NCBI RefSeq assembly: GCF_034702125.1
Contig: NC_085867.1
Coordinates: 40,903,983 to 40,967,982, forward strand
Length of the DNA: 64,000 nucleotides
Origin: Engraulis encrasicolus
Taxonomy: Eukaryota > Chordata > Actinopteri > Clupeiformes > Engraulidae
Direction: 5' to 3'
Shown: in pieces, positions 47,211-57,266 of the stretch
How the letters are laid out: the number at the start of each line of letters is the position of its first letter
How positions within the stretch are numbered: the stretch's first letter is position 1
Notes under the pieces: model-generated
Database searches by the model: none
Told to the model about the DNA's origin: nothing
The model's input: only the letters and a program-made list of their open reading frames with translations
Position numbers and translations under genes: made by a program

Positions 47211-49190
47211 CGTGTATGTTTAACATTGTGTCGCTCTGAAATAATGTCACTAAGTACACCCAACATCCTGACCTAAGTATACACAACATCCTTTAAAATC
47301 AGCACGTTTTACCATCACTGCTATTATAGTGCAAGTGCAACATACACCGCTTGTTTTGTTTTGCTCAAAGCTCTACCAGGGAAAAGTAATGTTAGAAGAT
47401 TCTTCACTCATTTTGTGTATATAAAACAAAGCAATTACTATGTTCATGTATACATGTATACAGTCATATACGCAGGCTTAAATGAATGCTGATGGTTTTA
47501 CTTAATAAAACAGTAGGTTCATAATGTGTTGCTTCTAATGGATTTTTTTTTCTTGCACCGTATTCGAGAAGCAATGTCTACAAAATGGTTCCTGGTAAAT
47601 TATATTGTTGTTATTTGTAACTTTTTCCCTAACAAAACAACATAGGCCTACATGTATTGGGAATGGAAAGCTTCAAAAGACCTTTAACATGATGGAGCCC
47701 TTAATTTGGACTTTGTCCATGTGTTTACATTAAATTAATTAGATTAAATTAAGACTTGACTTAAAGGTCCCGATATACAAAGTGCCAACATCCCAGAATC
47801 TGGCCTAACAGTACATGAGAGAAATTGGTCTTTGTTTAATTGGTGATTATGTGGAGCACTTGTCGAGGGCCTGATTAGTTCTGAGCACACTCAAATAAAT
47901 CCTCAATGTGGTCAAATTTCATACGTTTGGCCCTGTTTAAAGCGCCCTTCGATTTTGAGTTTAAAAAGATTAACATGGCTAATAGGATCACGGCATCCGA
48001 GGCCGTCATCCACTCAAGTTAAATTGCTCGGCCAGAGTCTTAAGTCATTTGGCCCGTGTTGGGGCAGGAGATGGCGGGTAAGGATGGCTGATATGATGAT
48101 GAGTGTGTATCGGGTCAGTGCAAATGACTAACCTGGATGCCTGCCTGTTCATCACTTATCGTATCACTTGATTGATTGATTTGATCATTCACCACCACCG
48201 ATACATGTATATATAATAATAATAATAACCATAATAATACCCATATTAATAACCATAACAATAATAACTTCCATATCGGTGAGTGAAGAAAAGTCACACT
48301 CTCAAAGGTTACTTACAAAGGGGATGCTGTGGCGCAGCAGGCTAGTCCTTAGACGGCTTATATGTTCACCCTGCATGCTCCTGGGTTGATTCAGGCCTGA
48401 AGCATTTCCCATCCCTGCCTCTCTCTCTCTCTCCTAGTCTTCCTTTTCCTCTTCTAGTGGTAAGCTTCACTCTAACCCCAATGAAAGCACGAAAGCCCCC
48501 AAAAATGTAGCCCTATTTTTAAAAACGGTTCATTACAAAGACACATTTACATGATTGTGTTTGGAGAGTATACTGCAGGCCTAACTGTCATACATTCAAA
48601 GCCAGACTCAGCGCCACTGAGGACAAGCTGTGCTGCTGTTGCTGTGGACTTGGGCAGTGGCCTGACACCTGGAGGGTATCACATGTTTGTAAGAGGAATA
48701 AAACCTCTCAATATTAGCAAAAGTTTCTAGGGAAACACTCATTAGCCATTACCATATTGTGCCATCTCCTTATACTGCATTTTATTCTGGATTTTGTTCA
48801 CCTTCAGGGCACACATCTTACTACACCATGGTGACAATAATGTGTGCATCTGCAGCCTATCTTTTTTTTCCAAATGCATTTTTTTGTATGCAACCAAACC
48901 AAAATGATGACTGTATATTTCCCTTATACTGTTTCATATTTGACTGGTGATGGGTGGTATATGGAGTAGGAGGACAAGGCCTACTGCTAATGTGACAATG
49001 ACCACAGTGCCACCACGACATGGAGTTGATGCAGAGGAGGTAAAGTGTATAGGCTATTTAGAACTTTAAACTGTTGTAGAAGAATCACGTAATCCCCTTT
49101 AGCAGCGTGTGGTCATGGGATTAGCAAACTGCTGTCGATCTTTGTTTGGGGGTAATTACACACATCCTCTCAACATTCAAGAAATTAGGA
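47211..49190. other. Intergenic DNA between cplx4 and rx3
   Basis: No exon was recognised. It holds an AAT-type microsatellite near 48212-48240 and a tRNA-derived SINE (48318-48480). The remainder looks like unique sequence and may contain rx3 regulatory elements, which cannot be shown here. Confidence 0.6.
48318..48480 (+). repeat. tRNA-derived SINE
   Basis: The head GGGGATGCTGTGGCGCAGCA contains an A-box-like block; the B-box region (gggttgattcagg) has decayed, and a 'tctctctctctctcc' tail follows. It resembles the SINE at 32656-32800 in layout but has a different head. Confidence 0.6.
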
Positions 49191-49239
49191 AGTTTTTCCA
49201 ATTAACTGCGCTTCAATTGTAGGGTAGCTCTACAGACCC

Positions 49240-49440
49240 CGCGTGCCTGACCCTTGAGATCATGCGTATACTCCGCATTCTACAATGCTCGGATTAGACT
49301 CAAAGCCTGTCTTTCCTTTTTGTTTCGCACAGTTGGGGGTTTTCTCAAGCATCTTTCACCAATGACAACGAATTTAAGGTCTTTCCGTTAATGGCCAACA
49401 AGGCGATAACGGTGCGCATACGTGACCAATCAAGCATAGG
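49240..49440 (+). promoter_or_regulatory. Candidate rx3 upstream enhancer with adjacent Sox and Otx sites
   Basis: ACAATG (49282-49287, Sox type) and GGATTA (49291-49296, Otx K50 type) lie 3 bp apart, about 750 bp before the rx3 start codon. Otx2 and Sox2 are known to co-activate vertebrate Rax through an upstream conserved element. That this is that element is inference. Confidence 0.35.
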
Positions 49441-49674
49441 CCTTCTGTCTTTAGCCTAACATTAAACTGAAATAAAACAAATGTATGTTCGTCTCGTCAC
49501 CAAATCAGAAGCCTATTGTACACAACTGATCCATCTATTGGTGTTCTTTAACATTTCAGTCACTATCACGGCATTGGCATCTGGAATACGAAAATATGAT
49601 TTGAAGTTTTACGCAAGTCGGTTTAGGCTGCTTCTATGATTGAAAATGAAACGGTCCCTGAAGCATCAGATGCA

Positions 49675-49795
<121 letters not shown>

Positions 49796-49826
49796 GCCTG
49801 ATCCCCCGAGGGAGGAGGGGGCTGCT

Positions 49827-49834
49827 TTATAAAA
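49827..49834 (+). promoter_or_regulatory. rx3: rx3 TATA box
   Basis: TTATAAAA in the context gctgctttataaaaacccgg, followed about 30 bp later by an initiator-like tcttcactgcac. This would give a 5' UTR of about 185 nt to the start codon at 50043, unless a 5' intron is used. Confidence 0.65.
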
Positions 49835-50042
49835 ACCCGGGGTGGCCTGCATCTTCACTGCACTGTCAGAGACTGTGACCTGGAAGGTTGCCACAAGGTC
49901 TGCCAGCAGCCACAGACTGACGTTTGCTTGGACGGAGTACCAGAAGGTAGAACTGAAGTTAGTTAGGCTATATAAGTTTTCATATAAGCTTCATTCACTA
50001 CACTTGTCAGTGTTTTTGTAGTCCAAGTACTTCGGCCATTCA

Positions 50043-51881
50043 ATGAGACTGCCTGACTGCGAGACGGACAGAATGGAGGAAAGCCTGCCTGCCTCTCCAA
50101 GGTTAGCCCGAAGCCCCAGCGGCTCTGCCAGGGTCCACAGCATCGAAGCCATTTTGGGATTTAAAGATGGAAGTATATTTCACCCTTCCTACGTTTACAA
50201 TGGAGTCCCGCGCACCACTCCAGACGTGCACAGAGGACAAGCTGTTGTCTCTCCACTTCGGAAGGAGCACAACGCGGATACTTATCAAAGTGAGTAAACT
50301 GTAAAAAAAATGAGCAAACTTTAATAGGCCTATAGCTAAATTATGTAGCATATCCCGATTTGGTCCTTACGAGCTATATAAACAAGTTGTACAATGTGCC
50401 ATGCTCAATTCCGTGTTGAAATAGCATAGCAAGGTAGAAATAGGCCGCAGTAAAACAAAAAACAAAAAACACTGATGAGTCAATGGGCGCCATGACCTCT
50501 AACCTTCCTGGTGTGTTTTTTTCTGCAGGTGTCTGTTCTTCCAGACCGAGCTCCACAGTTAGTTCCGTGACTGATGGTGATGGCAAACTGTCAGATGACG
50601 AAAATCCCAAGAAAAAGCACAGGAGAAATAGGACGACTTTCACGACCTTTCAGCTGCACGAGCTTGAGCGAGCCTTTGAGAAGTCACACTATCCTGACGT
50701 GTACAGCAGGGAGGAACTGGCGCTCAAAGTGAACCTGCCGGAGGTCCGCGTGCAGGTGTGTATCTTATGTTGCCTATTGATTTTGGTGTAAAATAGTCTG
50801 TTAAATGTACTGGTAGGTGTTTAAAAATACCTATTTTCTGTCTTCACCTTAGGTCCTCAATGAATGCCTTAATTTCCTCGGGGTAATGTCACTCAACTCT
50901 ACAGTGATATGTGGGTGTTCTCGTGCGCATTCCAATATCGTATCGTTGATAAAGGATCTTGCTCGATGTCCAACTTTTCTTGAAGTTATTGACTAGCCCA
51001 TATAGAAAGGAAATCATTTTATTCATTCAAACCAATGTTTTCAACCAAATTAAGTGTTCAAATGGTTGCTTTAAGTTAATAGTTTTTAGTTTAATAGTTA
51101 ATAATTTTGGAACGACAATGTAGGTATGCCCTATAGCTAGTTTATAGAATTATCCTATTTAATGTTGTTTCTGAGCTTTGAACTTCGGCACATGTGATGC
51201 GTAAATTTAACCTAGGTTTTACGCGTTTGAGATTTAATCCTTCATTAACAGTGATCGTTCCATATAGCCAAATTGTGTTATGTGCATGTTGTCATGTTGC
51301 AAATTGAGACAGAATATTTCTCATACGCTAAAATATGTTGACCGCTCACATTTTTTTCATGGCCAAAATAGCTGAATAATTTCAGCGCTTCTTAAACTAG
51401 GCTACCGAAGATGTCCAAAGTTTTAAGATTATGTGAATTATTTTTCCTTCAGGTGTGGTTCCAGAATCGCCGTGCCAAATGGCGTCGCCAGGAGAAGCTG
51501 GAAGTGAGTTCCATCAAGCTCCATGAATCTACACCCTCCATGCTGTCCTTCAGCCGCTCCTCTCCCCAAACCCTTGGCGCCGGCCTGAGCCTGGAGCCGT
51601 GGATCAACGCATCTCTTCCAACCTCCGCATCGCTTCAATCTTTACCTGGATTCATGGGGCATCACCAGCAAGGCACCTACACGCCCCCGCCCTTCATCAG
51701 TCAACAGTCCCTGAGCCACGGGTTGTCCCACATGGGTGGCATGTGCCCGCCGTCCTCTTACCAGTGCGCAGGCTTCATGGACAAGATATCGCTAGAGGAG
51801 ACAGACCCACGGAACACCAGCATCGCTTCACTCAGAATGAAAGCCAAAGAGCACATTCAATCCATTGGTAAAACATGGTGA
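50043..51881 (+). CDS. rx3: Retinal homeobox protein Rx3 (Rax family), 3 exons
   Basis: Exons 50043-50289, 50529-50755 and 51453-51881 join in frame to 300 aa. In order: the octapeptide-like motif HSIEAILGF (32-40); an acidic/basic linker ([14 protein letters not shown]); a paired-like homeodomain at about 113-172 ([20 protein letters not shown] ... [14 protein letters not shown]) with Gln at position 50 (Q162); and a C-terminal OAR motif (about 278-293, [19 protein letters not shown]) just before the end. The intron splitting the homeodomain just before VWFQNRR is where this gene class has it. Rx proteins bind TAATTA-type sites in the nucleus and specify the eye field, retina and hypothalamus. 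Position next to cplx4 and lman1 matches human RAX. I prefer the paralogue name rx3 from synteny; a generic rax label is the alternative. Start 50043 gives a full N-terminus; M11 is a possible later start. Confidence 0.95.
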
Positions 51882-52000
51882 GGATGGATGAATGAACTCA
51901 CTCATGAACATGAACTTGAAATAAATAAATAAAACTCTGTCGAGTCAATGCTCTTCAGATATATTTTTATAGTCCTAAAATTGACAATCAACTGTTCACT
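51882..52000 (+). terminator. rx3: rx3 polyadenylation signal region
   Basis: Overlapping AATAAA copies (aaataaataaataaaactc) lie about 40 nt after the stop codon. Another candidate (taaataaatgcc) lies near 52298, so a longer 3' UTR is possible. Confidence 0.5.
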
Positions 52001-54230
52001 GTACAAAACTTTTTACTTCACCACTAAAACTGTGGTAATGTAGTTGCTATAGTATTGGCATTAGAACTGACACAATTTATTTTTTGAATACCATGTAAAT
52101 GGGCTTTCCTAGTTTACCGAAATCAAAGGGTGAAGTTGTATTCTTTAAACAAACGTTCCTACCTTCATGATTTCAATTGCAAGATAACTTGCAGAGAGAC
52201 AATCTATTTATTGCACTAATATGATAGCCTAACAACTGTGAACAATGTTTTATTATTTCCGTCGTATGGCCGTACACTTTCTTTGTCCTTTAGGCCTAAA
52301 TAAATGCCCTTACCTTTGTCTATGAATCACAAAATGCATACGCTCGTCTCGAGTTCCCTGTCTTTTATATATTTATGTTCCAGACGGCTGTTCCTCGACT
52401 TAAAGCTAAACCCAAACGATGACGCAGCACTGTTCGATATTTGTTGTAGACTAATGGTGTGCTGTTTTGCGCATGGATTTCAGTGCACTTTGGTGAAGTT
52501 TAAACTGCAAATGGGCAGTGTAGTTTGAAGTGTGTTGCAGTGTCCGCAACTCTTTACCAAATTATTTTGTTATTGATGGTTGTAAAGTTATTCTTTCAAT
52601 TAACGTTGGCAAGATCTTGTTAACCTCAGTGAGTTTTTTATCTGAAATAAAATATTTGGAAATGTTGCTGATTAGCCAGTGTGTTTGTTCTGGCCTAGTG
52701 GTGGCCTACTTCATAATGTTTCAGGGACTCGCAGTGACGGCCGACTATGGCAACGTTTGGATAGCAGGCCCACTATACTGCTGTAGTACTCCGATGAAAC
52801 TTTACGCAGGCCACAGGCCACATTACGCACGCAGTAGAAACGTTTAATGACCGTCACCATCTCCCTCTGGTGGTGCAATGGGATACGACCTGTCTGAAAA
52901 TGTATTGGCATGAATTGGCTGACGTATTATAGTTCTACGTGTGGATAATTTACCAAACTGGTGGTGCCCTCTGTATCTTATTCTGATGATATGACTGCCT
53001 GTCCCACCTTAGTCTTTAGAAGTAACCATTTCATATATTTCCTCCAGATTACCCCCAATAAGGGATGATAAAGATAGTTTCAGATAGGCCTAATTTGCCT
53101 TACGTACTAAATAAAACGTTTAAAAAAAAATAAAAAAAATAAAAAATAATAATAATAATAAAAATAGCCTATTTGCTGTCGGGCAAGATATGGCCATCAC
53201 ACGAAGGACAAATTGGGAAACCGTGTTCGAACTTGGACCTGCAGACCACGGCTCCCTGCTAACATAGGTCCCAATTAACGTTTTCAATTGAGCGACCCTG
53301 TGTCTGAGTAATGGCATCTATTGTTGTGAACAAACTAGCTAGAGAGCGAGATGGGCAAAACGTTTAACAGTCGCCTTTTATCGCGGGCAACTAAGCCCCT
53401 AATTGTGGTCTCAAAGTATCCTATTAGTGCCGAGTAACAAAAAAAAGACTGGGTCGCCTGTCCCTGAAGTGACAACTCCACGTTGAAAAGAGTCTGTGTG
53501 CTTTGACGCAGAAGGTCAGTGGTCGACAGTGCAGGTCAGTGCGTAATTGCTTAGTTGTGTGCGCTTGGGTGTATGCCTAGGCTATGTGGTTCTTTTCTCT
53601 CCTTTGTTTGTTTGTTTGTTTAGGTTAGAAAACAAAAAATGTGTTCCATCTCATTTTATTACCTCTACCACTCCAAGACTCGACTGCGATGTCTCGAAGT
53701 GTGCTTTATTGAAAGGTATAGGCTATTACCTCCACCTAGTGGCTGATGAGTTGACCTGCACTCTGGTTCACTGATTTGTTGTCTGATGTAGCTGTGTCCA
53801 GGACTCCAACAATATAGCCAATGCTATCACTATGGAAAAAAACTGCACATGCCCTTTTGTTGTGGGGGGGGGGGGGGGCTGATTACCCAAAAGTGGGGGA
53901 AAATGCAGAATTGTGACAAGATGCAACATTGGAAAAACTCATCCCCATTGTGTTGAGTGCCGCAGTTGGTAGACATACGTAGACATGTTATCCTGATTAG
54001 TTCCTAATTATAAATTATACATTATGAATTATACATTTTTCACTAAAATTGCCTTTTGGGGCCCCCCACAGCAACCTGTAGCCTAGGGGCCCCAGGCCAT
54101 CTAAATCCGGCCCTAATCATGACAAATGTATTTAGCCTACTGAGATGTCCGTCTGTAAACAATAGGCTATAATAAAATAGTAGGCTATGCTATGTGATCA
54201 TGGAAGATTAATGGAAATCCATTTAAAACA
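52001..54230. other. Intergenic DNA between rx3 and grp (convergent)
   Basis: No exon was recognised. Visible features are an A-rich and AAT tract at 53120-53165, a G-run at 53866-53878 and a short piece near 54060-54115 (ggggccccaggcc, aatccggccct) that looks like a transposon end. Confidence 0.6.
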
Positions 54231-54284
54231 GCAGGGACAGTGAATGTAGACAGGAAGAGATCCACATACAAAAATATAAACTTT

Positions 54285-54294
54285 GACTTTATTA
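54285..54294 (-). terminator. grp: Probable grp polyadenylation signal
   Basis: AATAAAG on the minus strand (ctttatt on the plus strand), about 150 nt after the putative stop codon, in the context cacataataaagtcaaag. Confidence 0.55.
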
Positions 54295-54440
54295 TGTGAT
54301 ACATACAATCAGCCTATGTTATATGTTGTCCTCCCTCTTCAAAGTTGCAGGAAGGTGCTGTTTTCACATCAAACAAAATGTCTGCCATCACAGCCAGTCA
54401 GTGTATGTTGTATTGAGGCAAATCCTTTAGGCTTGATAGC

Positions 54441-54500
54441 TTAGCTGGAGCGGTTTCCCTCATCACCAAAGCCTGTAACAACAGGTCAGCCACCTATATG

Positions 54501-54576
<76 letters not shown>

Positions 54577-54607
54577 TACACACACACACACACACACACA
54601 CACAGAT

Positions 54608-54655
<48 letters not shown>

Positions 54656-57159
54656 TTAATAAAGAGACCAAGCCGTTATCATATCAACTAATAAGATGAC
54701 TGTGGCAACAGATTGTTTTCTTTTAATATGTCCGGTCCTGCACTGGTTGCACCGGATTTCATTACATTATTACATTACATTGCATTTGGCAGACGTTTTA
54801 TAACCAAAGCGACTTTCAAAAGAGGACATAATCATATCCAACATCACTAGCAAATACAAAGTGCACAGGAGATATACAGAACAACAACTGCAGATGCAAA
54901 GAAGTGTTAGTTAGTAGTTAGGATTGTCATCTAAGAACTGCTGTTTACTTTGTTCTAATAAGATGACACATTTTAATATGTTATATTATTCAATATTATC
55001 CCTTCAATAAAATCTCCCTCTCTGGGAGAGGTATAGATGCCAGCTTCCAAGAGTAGACACCCTCTACTACGTATACAAGATCTGATATAATACAACTGAA
55101 GAGTAGATTTTAATAGATGTGATGTTGTACAATGTAGTAGACATGGCTCATCTTAATAATGTGTTGTGTGTGGGTTTTTTTTTTCATTTCTGAAACCCAG
55201 ATCTCCATCCCTCTCTTGTTCTCATCTCATGTTTTGTCCTCTTCAACCCTCCCCCTCTCAGTACAGCAGTGAACAGCACTGTAGCCCCTTAATGCACGCC
55301 GTACCTCCTGTGGCACGCTGTAATAGACATTGAAAGTTAACTACTATAGTACTACACTACTATGACAGTGCACAGGGCCTTTAGTAATATATTACGACTT
55401 GGTCATTGCCATTCTGGTAACAGCTCATTTATAATGCCGTGTCTTAAGGGGTTAAAAGATCCAGTGTGTAGTTTTTTTGGAGTTCATTTGAAGAATACAT
55501 GCTACCAATTAAAAATGCCCATCTTTGTCCAAATCTGTCCAAAATTACAGAACCTTTCATAAAAAAACATACTTTATAGAACCACAAATGTACCCTCACT
55601 CTCTCCTCACCAACCTCTCTCAGGTGTTTGTGTTGCTCCCTCTCCTCTTTCTCCTCCTCCCATCGCCCTCTCCTTTCTTCCAGAAAGTTCTGGACTTGCT
55701 TTCGGTGAACATGCTCCACGTTCTTTTCCAAGGTCAGTAAGGTTCTGATCAAAGCCCAAAGGTTTGTGGATGTGGATGGTCCTAGTGTTCGATCCAGTTC
55801 TCTGTCTTTGGCTGCTGGTGCCAATGCAGCAGGCTGGTTCATATCAATGTCCCTCTCCAGGTTATGTTCCACTAGCAGGTTGTCAATGCTTTTCTTGCCC
55901 ATTAGGTGTCCTGTTGTGGGGCACAGCAGTGTTATGCAAGTCCACAAATATAATTAGGTTGACTGGGTGTACATCGCTTGCTGAATAGATATGAATATGT
56001 GTTTATATCTAGATGCTTCATGCGGTACATGAGCTACACTTTCATCCAGATGTTTCATGGACACATATTGGGCTTAAACAAAAACGACAGCAAAGCCATC
56101 TAAATTTCTGACTATGCTTATGGATTAACTAGATGTTGGGGAGCTCTGAGTTTCTGTCTGAAGATGTATCAGACCTACCCAACAACACCTTTCCAATAGC
56201 TGGTGATGAGTTGATAGTCATTATATTGTTGCATTTGGGCTATAATCTGTAATCTCATTCAGAAACATGCGCTGATAGTCATTAGATTGTTGTATTTGGA
56301 GTATAGGATGTATCTGTAATCTGTTCAAGAGATATGTTTTCCCAAAACGGAAATCGAAGGTCGCGTATGATATTTGCGCCCCATTGCTATATTGCCATTC
56401 AAATGACATTAATGCGTAAAATCCGTATACATTCCCACATTTGACTCTTAATTCAAACTTAAGTCTTCGTTCTGGCAAGGGGACATGAACGAAATGAGTG
56501 CGCAATAATGTCCCAAAGGCATGCGTAAAAGAACAAATACTCGACCCATGGGTGCCTAACTGCAATCACCACTGATCCAAAATACCACCACGCGATTCTT
56601 AAATCTTTTAGCCATGAAAGTGCAAACTGCAAACAATCCACAACAATATAACCTAGTCAATGTTTTAAATGTAAGTGTTTTGGTCAATCCTAAGCGTTGC
56701 GCACTGCACCAACAGAACGCTGGTAGAGCCACCTGAGAAGAGCGCTCTATAAAACCCAAGCCTCGCATGCAAAATAGCTTACTTAGTTTGTGGATATTCC
56801 ACATTTCGCAATTGTGTTCCTTTAAATGATGTAAAAACTTCCCAAGTGATTTGAGACGCACAGAAAATTCTACAAAGTTATTGACTAACGTGTTATCATC
56901 CTTCAAACAGTGATTAAAGAATGTCCAAATCAAATTAAGGAATCAAAACCAAAAGAGTAGAACTATACGCAATACTTTGAGGAAGTGGGGGAAAACAAGG
57001 TGAAGAGGAAAAAAACCAAATAGGTTAAGTATTCTCACCTACAGCCCAATGGTTCCTACGTGGATAGACCTTTCCAACTTCATTAATCTGACCTTGGCAG
57101 GCTGAGGTAAAAACTACTACTATTGCTATAAGTTGTCTGAATCTCCAGGGAAGGCACAT
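54441..57159 (-). CDS. grp: Gastrin-releasing peptide precursor, 2 certain exons and a probable third
   Basis: Minus-strand exon 1 (57159-57039) encodes MCLPWRFRQLIAIVVVFTSA, a signal peptide (about 1-22), then INEVGKVYPRRNHWAV. Exon 2 (from 55910) completes GHLM, the amidation glycine and the KK cleavage pair (45-47), then a charged pro-region. NHWAVGHLM is the GRP/bombesin core; neuromedin B has a different core, so GRP is clear. The amidated peptide acts on G-protein-coupled bombesin receptors in gut and brain. The exon 2 end is uncertain: a donor after 55611 with an exon 3 at 54472-54441 gives 150 aa (human 148); a second donor after 55600 gives 168 aa ending at 54398. An AATAAA on the minus strand near 54290 fits the 3' end. 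Position and orientation next to the Rx gene match human GRP-RAX. Confidence 0.9.
54501..54652. repeat. (CA)n microsatellite in grp intron 2
   Basis: Three CA tracts are separated by AGATACA and AGATAAA. On the transcribed minus strand this is a (UG)n tract ending about 28 nt before the probable exon 3 acceptor. Confidence 0.98.
54757..54830. repeat. Fragment of the common fish interspersed repeat
   Basis: 'attacattgcatttggcagacgttttataaccaaagcgac' is the left part of the family seen at 12001-12218. Confidence 0.6.
55310..55455. repeat. Dispersed repeat, second copy of 8630-8815
   Basis: Shares the ordered words 'agtgcacagggcct', 'attacgacttggtcattg', 'attctggtaacagct' and 'ttaaggggttaa'. 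It lies in grp intron 2. Confidence 0.65.
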
Positions 57160-57260
57160 CGCTTTGAACAACGACAAATAAGTAAAATTTCTTGAATTCC
57201 GTTGTTATTCCGCTCCTTTGATCAATGAAAAAGTGTGTGACCAATTGGCATATCCGTGCA

Positions 57261-57266
57261 TTTATA
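57261..57266 (-). promoter_or_regulatory. grp: grp TATA box
   Basis: On the minus strand ggtataaatgcac lies about 100 nt before the start codon, placing transcription start near 57235 and a 5' UTR of about 75 nt. CRE-like cores (tgacgt) occur further upstream near 57308 and 57414. Confidence 0.65.

Noticed and set aside
50483..50791. Separate homeobox gene starting at 50483
   Set aside because: The homeodomain half belongs to rx3 exon 2; the acceptor at 50528 joins in frame with exon 1 containing the octapeptide.
55444..55947. Single-exon 167-residue protein on the minus strand
   Set aside because: It is grp exon 2 read beyond both of its splice borders; the true start is in exon 1 at 57159.
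57039..57159. Neuromedin B instead of GRP
   Set aside because: The core NHWAVGHLM is that of GRP; neuromedin B has a distinct core ending HFM.
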